From a virus: a stretch of DNA of 47,244 bases. The stretch covers positions 1 through 47,244 of IMG/VR virus record IMGVR_UViG_3300042914_002420; one strand, 5' to 3'. A program made the position numbers and the translations under genes. The notes beneath the pieces were generated by a model. That model made no database searches. It saw only the letters and a program-made list of their open reading frames with translations, and had not been told where the DNA came from. This document shows, in pieces, positions 1 to 8,668 of the stretch (position 1 is its first letter; each line of letters starts with the position of its first letter).

Positions 1-3000
1 TACTGGAGCCGCGTATGTAACAGTTATGTAACCTGTTTTGATTTCATCATCGCTTCCAGTAGAATTAGACGAAACTAGTTTAACTGTATATGTTCCCGGA
101 GTGCTATAGGTAGTTGTTGGGTTTTGATCTGTGCTATCAGTAACTCCATCATTGTTAAAGTCCCAAGCCCAACTTGTAGGTGTATTAGTTGATGTATCAG
201 TAAATGTCACTGATAAGGGAACGATACCAGATGTAGGTGTCGCGGTGAAATTAGCCACTGGAGGAGGAATCAAAACAGTTATATAATCTGTTTTGATTTC
301 ATCATCACTGCCGCCCGCATTTGATGCGTCTAGTTTAACTGTATATGTTCCCGGAGTGCTATAGGTAGTTGTTGGGTTTTGACTTGTGCTATCAGTGACT
401 CCATCATTGTTAAAGTCCCAAGCCCAACTTGTAGGTGTATTAGTTGATGTATCAGTAAATGTCACTGATAAGGGAACGATACCAGATGTAGGTGTCGCGG
501 TGAAATTAGCCACTGGAGTTGGGCCAAATCCTACTCCACTTCCAAGTTGAAGTGTGTAGTCACTTAGAATACAGTAGACCTCGGGTTTTGCATTAAAGGA
601 AATTGAATAATTCCACTCATCTCCGGGAGAAGGATTCTGAACTGTTATAGTGACCGTAAGTGTTTTCTGGAATTCTTCATAAGAATATCCCGTGCTTTGT
701 GGGACGGGTAGTCCAGCAACAGAATTGTATGTCAGAATATTTTCGTCAAAGTTTTCTATTATAATAGATGCACGATATCTATTTAATGACAATGGAGCAA
801 AATCTGCTTTAGTTAGAGTTGCTGTTATAGTAGGCAATACGCACTGTGGTGGTGATGCGATTTCTCCGTTTACATTTAGTAGTTGTCTTGTAACTGTATT
901 TCCTATAGTAGCCCCGCAAGCATTCGTTGCTGTCAGAACTATCGTCCAAGGAGTTCCGATTGGTTGTGTTGGAGTTCCGAAAATATCTATTACTTTTCCA
1001 ACAGTGGGCGCGTTATTGACAACATGATTTATTCCTAATGGCAATCCAGTAATCTGAACACTCGTTGCTGGTCGTATTTCCAATTGTTGGAAGAATGGTC
1101 TGCCAGTAATAAACGGGTTGAATTGATTAAATTCAAACAATTCTGGTAATGGGCAATCTGGAACAAGAACATTACCAGATATGGTAGCAAGAGTTATTAT
1201 ATTAGTAGGATAGCAAACTCCAGTGTTAGTGTTTCTTGCTTTAATCAAGAAGTTATATGACTGATTTCCGCTGGTCGGTGTTCCAGAAATGTTTATTTTT
1301 CCTGATTCCACATCTACAGTGTATTCCACTCCAGAAATACTAAAGTTTTCTACATATATTTCGGTTGCGTTGTATACATTTATCTCATAGAACGCGAATT
1401 CATTTAATTCAAATCTTAAATCAACGATGTCAGTTTGATTTATCGTTGGAGCAACGCAATCATTTCTGTCTAATACATTTGCAGTTACCAAAAAATCTTT
1501 TTCTGTCGGAATGCCATCAAAACAATCATTGCGAGCATTTATTGCTATATTATACTCTTGAATAGTTGTCGGAGTGCCACTTAAAGATATTATAACTTGA
1601 TTTAAATTCGAATCTATCTCGATTATTGCAGTTAAACCAGTAGGAAGAGTGAGAGTGTTCACAAACGCAAAAGTAGCATTTTGAATAGTGATAGTTCCAG
1701 TATAAGGTATATCTTTTCTCGGAGGTCTTTGTGAGATAAGAGGTCCAACACGTGGTGATGAGCATGGGTCAAAACCAATAGCATCATATTTCAAATCTCT
1801 CGCTGCACTGCTTGAGATTCCGGCTGAGCAAGCGTTGATTGCAACAACACGAACTATATTAGTCAATTCAAATCCATTCGACGATTCTATCGCGGTTACA
1901 AGTGCGCTATCTAAGTTTGTTGGCAAACCAGATAAAGTAAGAACTACATTATTTTCATCAAATGATTCTACATATGATATACCTGTTGGGAAACCCGACA
2001 CCTTGGCAGAAGTTGCGTTTTGTATTGTTATTGTTCCGTAATAATCTTGATTTACTCTAAATTCTTTATCACTTAGTGTTCCTATTATTGGGAGCGGACA
2101 ACGAACACCATCAAGGATAGTAGGTAGAAATAATACATATGAATTCTCGGAATCATCATCGATTGGTTTAACATCAGATGGGTAATCGCCCCATTCTTCT
2201 GTATCTACATCATACTGATATGATAGCGTTCTATCAACTACAAATCTATCCAGTGTAAATTGAATATCATTGAGTTTGTATTTCCACTTTGTTTCTATGT
2301 TTCTCTTGATGATTTCAGAGTATCCTGGTTTTGTGTAGCAGATTACGAATGCGGGTATAAATCCTATAGTTTCCTTATTGTTTTGAATACTTCTCATCCA
2401 AATTGGCAGTATACTATCGTCATTTAAGTTACCAAGTTGCTCTGTTATTTGCTGTTTCATGTTCACTAAACTTGCAGGAAACAAGTTTATTACTTTACCG
2501 AATATCTTTTCTATCCAGGCTAACGATTTTGATGTTCCGTCTATGTCATCTACAATTTGACTGTAGACTACTTCGTATATTGAATTTCCATTTTTGTCTT
2601 TTGCGATTGCAGTCTTTATTTCACCAAGAATAATGTCTCTTATGTAGTGATTTTTTACTACAGCATCTATGTAATCTGTTGTTAAACTTGACGTAACTCC
2701 AAACAAATGATTGTAGATTATTTTGTTTGCTTTTCCAAAATTAGAGTCTGTAAGTCTGTATATGTATTCGTTTGGAAATATCTCGGTGTTTGATATAAAG
2801 TCTTTGAACAGATTTTTGTGTTTGTCCAGTGGGAAAGCCTGCATGTAAAGATTATCATACGGCTCAGTATATTTCTGAGCCGTAGTAAGTTTGAACTGCT
2901 TCTGTGCAGTTATGTTTGGATAAAGTAAACTTGTTGTCTTTACGGTAAAAAGATATTGTGTTTCAGTATTTTTAGGTAGTTTAGCATTTCCAGACTCAAA

Positions 3001-4167
3001 AGTCACTCTACCACTTATCTCGCCGGATTGTAATAGCGTCAATTCAGGTGGTAAATTTTCACCCGCTATTGGAACTAATTCGTATTTCATTGCCAAGTTT
3101 TGCTCAGTTGATGCTACTATACTTAAACTACTGGCTACTCCGTTTGCTATTTTGCCCAGATCACTGTCTGTGATCCATGTAATCTTGGAATTTATTGATC
3201 CCTGAACTCTTAATGTCAATACAAGTGGCGCGCTTGATACGCCATTTTTTGACACGGTTATAGATATCGAGACATCTAATATAGATGTTCCTATGTTAGG
3301 AAATACCCCAGTTATCCATCCAGTTGTCGAATCATATGACAGATTTAGGTCAGATAACCCAGTTATGGTGTAAAGAAAAGGCTCATTATCAAAGTCATAT
3401 CCAATGACTTTGAACATAAAAGAAGAATTTTGTTCATATGTTCCCAAGTTGGTATTGCTTATGTAGTAAGCAGAATACTCAGGAACTTTATCAGATTCAG
3501 TGTGATTCAAATTCAATATTGCTGGAACTCTTGAAGAAAAATTGGATAGTGTTTCTTGATTTATTATTGTCATAGAAAATCTGGTAGCAGAGAATTGCTG
3601 TCTGTTATTGATTTTCAAAACAAAACTATAGGTTTTTGTTATTGGCTGTGATGCAGCATTTTTTGGCGGGCGAGCATATCCAATTATTTTTCCAGTATCA
3701 GTTATCTCTAAACCTTCTGGCAATTCACCATCCACTACTGATATATCCAAATTACTTCCAATGAGAGGATTAGTAATCGGCAAATTGACAGATATCCAAG
3801 TGCTGTCATTAAACGCTCCGAGATTTCCTCCAGATGTAAATCTTGGGACAGATTCAGCCACTATTCTGATAGAAAAAGTTCTGTCTTTTACTCCAACAAG
3901 TGTAGTTCCGTTAAACTCAGACACACGAATAGTAAATTCGTTGGTGTAAGTTTCTCCAGAAAGAATTGGTGTTCCAGTTAGTAATCCATTGGAGTCAATC
4001 GTCATGTATTGCGACGAGGAGATTTTAGGCAATACTCCGTTGTGCAGTGCGTATTTCAGCGTATTGCCATCTTCACTCGGAGTAGCACTAAACTGATATG
4101 ATATCTGACGATTCTCTAAATAAGAACCAATAGACCCACTACTGGTATTCCAAATTGGCTGACTCAT
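1..4167 (-). CDS. Large Ig/PKD-domain virion structural protein (C-terminus cut by window edge)
   Basis: The frame is open from an ATG at 4167 to the left edge, giving at least 1389 residues; the end lies outside. The N-terminus (MSQPIWNTSSGS) and the first ~450 residues hold cadherin/He_PIG-like beta-sandwich repeats, seen as motifs such as ELPEGLEITDTGKIIGYA. Around residues 570-630 there is a segment (LPIWMRSIQ, TIGFIPAFVICYTKPGY) that I recall from a structural protein of marine T4-like phages. Then follow Ig-like modules with the signature PYTGTITIQNAT, also used in the fibre gene at 41219-47244. The visible end has two almost identical PKD domains (WAWDFNNDG, PGTYTVKL). PKD and Ig folds usually mediate surface or carbohydrate contacts, so a tail or baseplate accessory/adhesion role is inferred. 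It starts 1 bp after the endolysin stop, so it is probably translationally coupled. Its precise place in the virion is unknown. Confidence 0.75.
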   Translation of the reverse strand, partial: MSQPIWNTSSGSIGSYLENRQISYQFSATPSEDGNTLKYALHNGVLPKISSSQYMTIDSNGLLTGTPILSGETYTNEFTIRVSEFNGTTLVGVKDRTFSIRIVAESVPRFTSGGNLGAFNDSTWISVNLPITNPLIGSNLDISVVDGELPEGLEITDTGKIIGYARPPKNAASQPITKTYSFVLKINNRQQFSATRFSMTIINQETLSNFSSRVPAILNLNHTESDKVPEYSAYYISNTNLGTYEQNSSFMFKVIGYDFDNEPFLYTITGLSDLNLSYDSTTGWITGVFPNIGTSILDVSISITVSKNGVSSAPLVLTLRVQGSINSKITWITDSDLGKIANGVASSLSIVASTEQNLAMKYELVPIAGENLPPELTLLQSGEISGRVTFESGNAKLPKNTETQYLFTVKTTSLLYPNITAQKQFKLTTAQKYTEPYDNLYMQAFPLDKHKNLFKDFISNTEIFPNEYIYRLTDSNFGKANKIIYNHLFGVTSSLTTDYIDAVVKNHYIRDIILGEIKTAIAKDKNGNSIYEVVYSQIVDDIDGTSKSLAWIEKIFGKVINLFPASLVNMKQQITEQLGNLNDDSILPIWMRSIQNNKETIGFIPAFVICYTKPGYSEIIKRNIETKWKYKLNDIQFTLDRFVVDRTLSYQYDVDTEEWGDYPSDVKPIDDDSENSYVLFLPTILDGVRCPLPIIGTLSDKEFRVNQDYYGTITIQNATSAKVSGFPTGISYVESFDENNVVLTLSGLPTNLDSALVTAIESSNGFELTNIVRVVAINACSAGISSSAARDLKYDAIGFDPCSSPRVGPLISQRPPRKDIPYTGTITIQNATFAFVNTLTLPTGLTAIIEIDSNLNQVIISLSGTPTTIQEYNIAINARNDCFDGIPTEKDFLVTANVLDRNDCVAPTINQTDIVDLRFELNEFAFYEINVYNATEIYVENFSISGVEYTVDVESGKINISGTPTSGNQSYNFLIKARNTNTGVCYPTNIITLATISGNVLVPDCPLPELFEFNQFNPFITGRPFFQQLEIRPATSVQITGLPLGINHVVNNAPTVGKVIDIFGTPTQPIGTPWTIVLTATNACGATIGNTVTRQLLNVNGEIASPPQCVLPTITATLTKADFAPLSLNRYRASIIIENFDENILTYNSVAGLPVPQSTGYSYEEFQKTLTVTITVQNPSPGDEWNYSISFNAKPEVYCILSDYTLQLGSGVGFGPTPVANFTATPTSGIVPLSVTFTDTSTNTPTSWAWDFNNDGVTDSTSQNPTTTYSTPGTYTVKLDASNAGGSDDEIKTDYITVLIPPPVANFTATPTSGIVPLSVTFTDTSTNTPTSWAWDFNNDGVTDSTDQNPTTTYSTPGTYTVKLVSSNSTGSDDEIKTGYITVTYAAPV
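11..520 (-). repeat. Tandem near-identical PKD-domain repeat, period 255 bp
   Basis: Two copies (about 11-265 and 266-520) are offset by exactly 255 bp (85 codons). The 3' ~190 bp of each copy differs at only a few positions, for example gatctg/gacttg. The repeat may continue beyond the left edge. Near identity at DNA level points to recent tandem duplication or conversion. Confidence 0.85.
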
Positions 4168-4168
4168 A

Positions 4169-4783
4169 TTAAAGTATTTTCATTGCTAACTCATAGTGGT
4201 GAATTCTATCTTGTAATCCATTGGTCCCCCCGTTGATTCGTTTCGTGAGTCCTATAAAATCATTCTTATCACAATAACTATTTAAGTCATTGTTATCCCA
4301 GAACCACCCACTACTACTTATTGCTCCTTCTGGAGTCTCCATATATCCAACACACTCGTCTATGGAAATTCCTAATCCAGTTGCAAACTTTGTGTAATTG
4401 TGTCTTCCCGTGAGTTGTATTACTCCTCTGCCTCTAAATTTCCATCCATCTCCACTTGATTCTGAACCATTGCTCATTCGATTTGCATATACAAGATTTG
4501 CTATCTTCTCTGGTTTTCTCGCGTATTCTCTTGCCAGTTCAATAGTAGGGAAATATTTCTTGAATATGGTCATCAATCCTTCTGCACTATAATTTAGATT
4601 TTCAACTACAAAATTAAATCCTCCCGACTCGTGTATTATCTGGGCCAGATAACAGGCTAATCTTTGATTTGTTTTTGATATTTCGTAGTAATCTATCACA
4701 TCATTCATGGCATCTACATATAAGTCCAAAATAGATTGTTTAGTCTTTGGGCAGAGTTTTTTAAGTATTGCTCCAGTAATCAT
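4169..4783 (-). CDS. Endolysin, glycoside hydrolase family 19 (chitinase/lysozyme-like)
   Basis: A 204-residue single-domain protein with the GH19 phage-lysin pattern. IIHESGGF carries the probable catalytic Glu52, Y65-SAEGLM follows, then NRMSNG (101-106), GRGVIQLTGRHNY (118-130) and the C-terminal KRINGGTNG loop. GH19 lysins cleave the beta-1,4 glycan backbone of peptidoglycan at lysis. There is no signal peptide or membrane segment, so export would depend on a holin not recognised here. The Rz/Rz1 spanins at 25.4-26.1 kb would complete lysis. A late box and an AAAGGAT ribosome-binding site precede the ATG. The downstream structural gene starts 1 bp after the stop. Confidence 0.92.
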   Translation of the reverse strand: MITGAILKKLCPKTKQSILDLYVDAMNDVIDYYEISKTNQRLACYLAQIIHESGGFNFVVENLNYSAEGLMTIFKKYFPTIELAREYARKPEKIANLVYANRMSNGSESSGDGWKFRGRGVIQLTGRHNYTKFATGLGISIDECVGYMETPEGAISSSGWFWDNNDLNSYCDKNDFIGLTKRINGGTNGLQDRIHHYELAMKIL

Positions 4784-4801
4784 ATTGTATCCTTTATATA
4801 C

Positions 4802-4809
4802 TATTTATT
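4802..4809 (-). promoter_or_regulatory. T4-type late promoter box (AATAAATA) for the endolysin
   Basis: Reads AATAAATA on the minus strand, one base from the T4 late consensus TATAAATA. The predicted start is about 6 nt downstream, giving a short leader with an AAAGGAT site before ATG 4783. It lies just after the terminator of the preceding gene. Confidence 0.6.
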
Positions 4810-4819
4810 GTTAAACAAT

Positions 4820-4847
4820 AAAAAATCCCAGTCGTTAAACTGGGATT
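4820..4847 (-). terminator. Rho-independent terminator after the AT-hook structural gene
   Basis: An 8-bp perfect stem (AATCCCAG / CTGGGATT, 4824-4831 with 4840-4847) has an 8-nt loop. On the minus strand a T-run follows (4820-4825). It sits 23 bp after the stop of the gene at 4870-7515. Confidence 0.8.
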
Positions 4848-4869
4848 GTAAGAACATCTTGTAAGCAGA

Positions 4870-7515
4870 TTACTTGATGCCGGCTAATTTTTTCATCGTT
4901 TTGGAAATACTTTCAGAAAGATTTTCTTTAACGATTTCTGCTTTCACCTTTGTGTGTGGAAGAGTAGTCTGATCGCGTTTCTGACCATTTAATCCACCGC
5001 TTATTAGTTTTGTCATGTAATCCAATTCAGTCTTGAATGATTCATCTTTACTTGCATTGCCACGACTATTGGCCCATTCATTTAGTTCGGTGCTGCACTG
5101 ATGACCTTCTGTCATCGCACATCCGCATTCATTGCAAGATTCTTGACTTTCATCTACTTTTTCTTCATCAGATGATTCTTCGTCGTCTTCGTCGTCTTCC
5201 TCTTCTTCGTCTGATTCGTATGATGATTGATCTTCAGACTCTGAACCAGATGATTCTTCGTCGTCTTCCTCTTCTTCCTCTTCTTCCTCTTCTTCGTCTG
5301 ATTCGTCAATTTCATCAGTGCCGAATTTTTGTCCAAAAGCCTTAAAAGATTTTTTGCCAGATTTTTCTGCTTCTTGATCTTTTTGTTTTAGCCATTGTCC
5401 TTTGCTGACCTCATCCAATTCTTCTTCGTCATCTGATTCTTCTTCTTTAGATTCTGATTCTTCGTCACCATTTCTTGAAGAAAGCATGCGCTGCAAGAAT
5501 GAAAAATCAGAATCTCCATTATCATCTGATGATTGAAGTTGACCCATTACTTCATCTGGTGCCATTGGCTCTACCTCGATGGCAGTTCCTTCTGTGCTAT
5601 CGGCAGCGTTCATTCCAGCACCCATTCCAGCACCCATTCCTATACCAGCATTAGCCAATACTTTCATCAATGACTGAGCGTCTTCATCCGTTGCACTAAC
5701 GCTAACGCTGTCGCCCATACCGTTTTGTCCGGTAGAAGTAGTGACGGTCATACCCTCATTTAGTAATGCGTGTAATTGACGATCCCATGCTTCCATTTGA
5801 GTGTCTTTAACTTTTTTCATTTCTGATTTTTCCTTTTTATTTTTGCCTTCCGCCACATCTTGCTTGCTTTCATACATTGCTTCGTTAGGAAATGGAAACT
5901 CTCCGTCTTCCTCACTGACTACATCATTCATAGTTTCGCCGACTGCTTTGCCGACTTGAGCGTCGATGTCATCCATAGCAGAGGCTTCTGGTCCGCCCAT
6001 TGAACTTCCGATAAAACTTTCTTCTACATCTTTATCAATTGCCATGTCTCTGAGTCTGTCTCTATTATAATCATATTCGTCTTGTCTTCTGTCTGACCAT
6101 GTTGGATGTTTAGGGTCCATTGGATCATATCCGGTGTCAGAGTCATCATCTGGATCATCTGGAATAAAATCGTCATCTACAGGATTATTGACACTTTCGT
6201 TCCAATCTTCGTCCATTTCTTCTTCGCCAAGTAATGGCTTAGTATCCTTCATATAGCAGTCAAGAACATGATTGCGGCAGTTCTCGTGATCTCCATACAT
6301 AACTTTGTTTGGAATAAATCCATTTTCAAAATAGTAATGTCTTAATGCTTCGTATAAACCTTCATCCAGTGCCCAACCTTCTTGACACATTTTTGTTTCG
6401 TATGGGAATCGCTGTTTAATATCTTCGAGTGTGTATCCTTCTGATATTTGTTTCTTTGATTCTGACATTGCTTGCTTACGAATAGTTGCAAAATAAACAT
6501 CCGCGCCCTTTTCTGGCCCGTATTGTGTTTTCATTGAACTCTTCATATTAGACGTATCGTATTTTCCTTTTAATCTTTCTTCCTTCCTTCTTTCAGAAGA
6601 AGACATTTCTCGCTCTTCAAGTTCGGGCTGTTGCTGCATGTTAGTGTTTTGCTTCATTTGATTTTGCCCAATTTGATTTTGTTGTGAGCCCGGAAATTGA
6701 ACCTCTCCACTTTCTATAGACTGCTTCAACTTATTTATTTCATCTCTTGTTCCAGTTGCTAAGGTTTGATTCCCAAACTTTAGAGTAGAATTTTGTTGTT
6801 GTGACATTGGAGAAATAGTTAGTTGATTTTCAGAAATAATATTTCTTTCAACATGTTTGATCCAACCCGACAAATTAGTAGGAATTACGGATTCATTGAT
6901 GCTTTCGTCTTTCAATTTATGCTTGACACTTGCTTTACCGGGAAGAGTCTTTGGTTTGCTTCCGACAATCCAACTGGCCAATTGATCTGTATCCCACTTT
7001 TTGACTTCACCAGTATCACTATCGCTGTCTTTTTTTGGGCGACCACGACCTTTTTTTATCGTCGGCTTGACTTTTTTGCCCGCTTCGTCGTCGTCATTTT
7101 TACGACCATATCCACCTGGTTCTGCTTTATGCACTCGACCAGTTTTTGTTTCTTTAGTGTCTTCCGCCACATCTTGCTTTTTGCTTGATTTTTTAGTGAC
7201 ACTTTCGTCTTTCAATTTATGCTTGACGCTTGCTTTACCAGGAAGAGTTTTTGGCTTACTACCAACAATCCATTGTGCAAGTTCATCAGTGCTCCACTTT
7301 TTGACTTCACCAGTATCACTATCGCTGTCTTTTTTTGGGCGACCACGGCCTTTTTTTACAGCAGGCTTGACTTTTTTGCCCGCTTCGTCGTCGTCATTTT
7401 TACGACCATATCCACCTGGTTCTGCTTTATGCACTCGACCAGTTTTTGTTTCTTTGGTGCCTTCGTTCAAAGCACTAAGACTATTCATTTTTTCAATCAG
7501 CGATCTGATACTCAT
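4870..7515 (-). CDS. Acidic AT-hook protein, probable head-core or internal virion protein
   Basis: 881 residues. The N-terminus (MSIRSLIEKMNSL) is followed by two ~100-residue copies of a basic module. Each copy holds an AT-hook-like KKGRGRPKKDSDSD and a WIVGSKPKTLPGKASVKH segment. The middle has a Q-rich stretch and a segment SVSVSATDEDAQSLMKVL. The C-terminal third is extremely acidic (long E/D runs), followed by a Cys cluster ESCNECGC and a C-terminal MKKLAGIK. I recall similar C-termini in hypothetical proteins of marine T4-like phages. Basic AT-hooks plus acidic tracts suggest packaged-DNA contact or a scaffold/core role; this is inference. LIE and similar triplets fit the (L/I)xE sites of T4-type prohead protease. 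It follows the gene at 7519 by 3 bp with ribosome-binding site AAGGAA, and is closed by a terminator. Confidence 0.6.
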   Translation of the reverse strand: MSIRSLIEKMNSLSALNEGTKETKTGRVHKAEPGGYGRKNDDDEAGKKVKPAVKKGRGRPKKDSDSDTGEVKKWSTDELAQWIVGSKPKTLPGKASVKHKLKDESVTKKSSKKQDVAEDTKETKTGRVHKAEPGGYGRKNDDDEAGKKVKPTIKKGRGRPKKDSDSDTGEVKKWDTDQLASWIVGSKPKTLPGKASVKHKLKDESINESVIPTNLSGWIKHVERNIISENQLTISPMSQQQNSTLKFGNQTLATGTRDEINKLKQSIESGEVQFPGSQQNQIGQNQMKQNTNMQQQPELEEREMSSSERRKEERLKGKYDTSNMKSSMKTQYGPEKGADVYFATIRKQAMSESKKQISEGYTLEDIKQRFPYETKMCQEGWALDEGLYEALRHYYFENGFIPNKVMYGDHENCRNHVLDCYMKDTKPLLGEEEMDEDWNESVNNPVDDDFIPDDPDDDSDTGYDPMDPKHPTWSDRRQDEYDYNRDRLRDMAIDKDVEESFIGSSMGGPEASAMDDIDAQVGKAVGETMNDVVSEEDGEFPFPNEAMYESKQDVAEGKNKKEKSEMKKVKDTQMEAWDRQLHALLNEGMTVTTSTGQNGMGDSVSVSATDEDAQSLMKVLANAGIGMGAGMGAGMNAADSTEGTAIEVEPMAPDEVMGQLQSSDDNGDSDFSFLQRMLSSRNGDEESESKEEESDDEEELDEVSKGQWLKQKDQEAEKSGKKSFKAFGQKFGTDEIDESDEEEEEEEEEEDDEESSGSESEDQSSYESDEEEEDDEDDEESSDEEKVDESQESCNECGCAMTEGHQCSTELNEWANSRGNASKDESFKTELDYMTKLISGGLNGQKRDQTTLPHTKVKAEIVKENLSESISKTMKKLAGIK
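6902..7461 (-). repeat. Tandem direct repeat, exact 300-bp period, encoding the AT-hook module
   Basis: Segments ~6902-7161 and ~7202-7461 align with a constant offset of 300 bp. Long blocks are identical, including the RGRPKK-coding block and the GRVHKAEPGGYGRKND block. Differences cluster in the WSTDELAQ / WDTDQLAS region. Confidence 0.9.
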
Positions 7516-7518
7516 TTT

Positions 7519-8124
7519 TTATTCCTTAGATTTTGAGGCACCAGTTGGTGGCTTTGGAGTTCTTTTTATAGTAGACATGGGACTCTTATCGTTGCCAGGT
7601 GTCGTTCTCATATCTTCTGCCGCTTTTGTTTTTGGAGCAGCAAAAGTCATATCCATTTTGTCTTTTTCATGAGCAGCACGAATTCTACTCATATATTGTT
7701 CAGCATATTCTTTATTGGCATCTTTGCCACTATCTTCTAATTCTTCTTTAGTTAGTAAAGGACTTGCCTGATTTGCGTATTGTTCTTCTTCAAAATCGAT
7801 GCTATCAGCATAATCGGCTTGAACCATTCTGACCAGATTTTCATCATAGTTTAACAAACGTGCAAGTTGTTTGACCATTGGCTCAGTGCAAGGATACTTA
7901 AATTCTACATCTATCAAAGTCACTGGTTGATTTTCTACTTTGCTGAAACCCAATGGCTTTTTCTGTATTGGCTTAGATGTTGGAGTTCCTACTTTCACTG
8001 GATCAAACTTTTGCAAGTTATGAACAAACATGTCCATCCAATTTTTTGGTGGTTCGCCGCAAACACAAATTTTATATTTGTATGATCGAACAGATTCCAT
8101 TAAAAAATTCTTAAAACTCTTCAT
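7519..8124 (-). CDS. Unknown head-associated protein with possible prohead-protease leader
   Basis: 201 residues, function not recognised. The start MKSFKNFLMESVRSYKY resembles short N-terminal leaders seen on several T4-like head-core proteins. It includes an LME triplet that fits the (L/I)xE rule of T4 gp21-type prohead protease. A CVCG pair follows. The middle (VTLIDVEFKYPCTEPMVKQL, LLNYDENLVRMVQADY) looks folded, while the C-terminal 80 residues are polar and low-complexity (TIKRTPKPPTGASKSKE). It lies between the small terminase and the AT-hook protein under its own late box, with ribosome-binding site TAGGAA. A capsid-core or internal-protein role is suggested by context only. Confidence 0.55.
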   Translation of the reverse strand: MKSFKNFLMESVRSYKYKICVCGEPPKNWMDMFVHNLQKFDPVKVGTPTSKPIQKKPLGFSKVENQPVTLIDVEFKYPCTEPMVKQLARLLNYDENLVRMVQADYADSIDFEEEQYANQASPLLTKEELEDSGKDANKEYAEQYMSRIRAAHEKDKMDMTFAAPKTKAAEDMRTTPGNDKSPMSTIKRTPKPPTGASKSKE

Positions 8125-8148
8125 TATAGTATTCCTATACTTTATGTA

Positions 8149-8652
8149 TTATTTATCTTTTTGAGCGTTTTTGGCAGCCTCGGCAAGAAACGATTTTATC
8201 AACTCATTTCTATCTACTACTTTAGCACTTCCCTCGGGTGCGATCTGTGACTCTTCTTTTTTAGTGGTTGCAATCTTTCTCTCAAGTTCTGCTTTCTTGA
8301 GTTGCAAATCAATCATTTTTAGTTTTTTGTTTATCTTAGCAGTTTTTGCGGTTATTGCATGCCCTAACATACTGCTTGCACTGTTAAAAATTTCTGCACT
8401 GAATCTTGAATCCACTTCCATTCCAAGATCCATTAAATTGTTAAACGCACCTTTTGCTAATGCTGCCATCTCGTCCATCTCAGCATCACTTGCTTCTAAA
8501 TCTTTTACTGTAGGCAGAGCAGATTCTATTTTTTCGATAGTGTTTAGTGTGTCACTCGATATCAACTCTTGAGTAATTATAGGCTCTTCTTTTTCTTGAA
8601 TTTCAAGATCATCAGACTCTATGTTGAACAGTGCTTCCAATTTTTTAGTCAT
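8149..8652 (-). CDS. 16: Small terminase subunit (T4 gp16-like)
   Basis: 167 residues, close to T4 gp16 (164). It has a disordered acidic N-terminus with a hydrophobic anchor (KKLEALFNI). A central helical region (DAEMDEMAALAKGAFNNL to the coiled coil KINKKLKMIDLQLKKAELERK) fits the oligomerising helices of gp16. The C-terminus DRNELIKSFLAEAAK resembles the short C-terminal helix of cyanophage gp16. Small terminase recognises concatemeric DNA and regulates the gp17 motor. No gp17 is adjacent, unlike T4. The call rests on architecture and the neighbouring gp4. A late box lies 9 bp upstream with almost no leader. Confidence 0.65.
   Translation of the reverse strand: MTKKLEALFNIESDDLEIQEKEEPIITQELISSDTLNTIEKIESALPTVKDLEASDAEMDEMAALAKGAFNNLMDLGMEVDSRFSAEIFNSASSMLGHAITAKTAKINKKLKMIDLQLKKAELERKIATTKKEESQIAPEGSAKVVDRNELIKSFLAEAAKNAQKDK
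8150..8157 (-). promoter_or_regulatory. Late promoter box GATAAATA upstream of the 7519-8124 gene
   Basis: GATAAATA on the minus strand overlaps the TAA stop of gp16. It is followed by a ~25-nt leader containing TAGGAA before ATG 8124. Confidence 0.65.
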
Positions 8653-8660
8653 AGTATAGA

Positions 8661-8668
8661 TATTTATT
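8661..8668 (-). promoter_or_regulatory. Late promoter box AATAAATA for gp16, ~3-nt leader
   Basis: AATAAATA on the minus strand ends 8 bp before ATG 8652. With T4 spacing the transcript would begin about 3 nt before the start codon, leaving no room for a Shine-Dalgarno site. It overlaps the end of the gp4 gene. Confidence 0.55.

Noticed and set aside
5154-5336. Lys-rich 60-codon minus-strand frame
   Set aside because: Frame-shifted reading of the acidic tract of the 881-aa gene, with only low-complexity codons.
7001-7672. Plus-strand 223-codon frame with repeated hydrophobic/FFGRPRP blocks
   Set aside because: Antisense reading of the duplicated AT-hook module; the apparent repeats are those of the real minus-strand gene.
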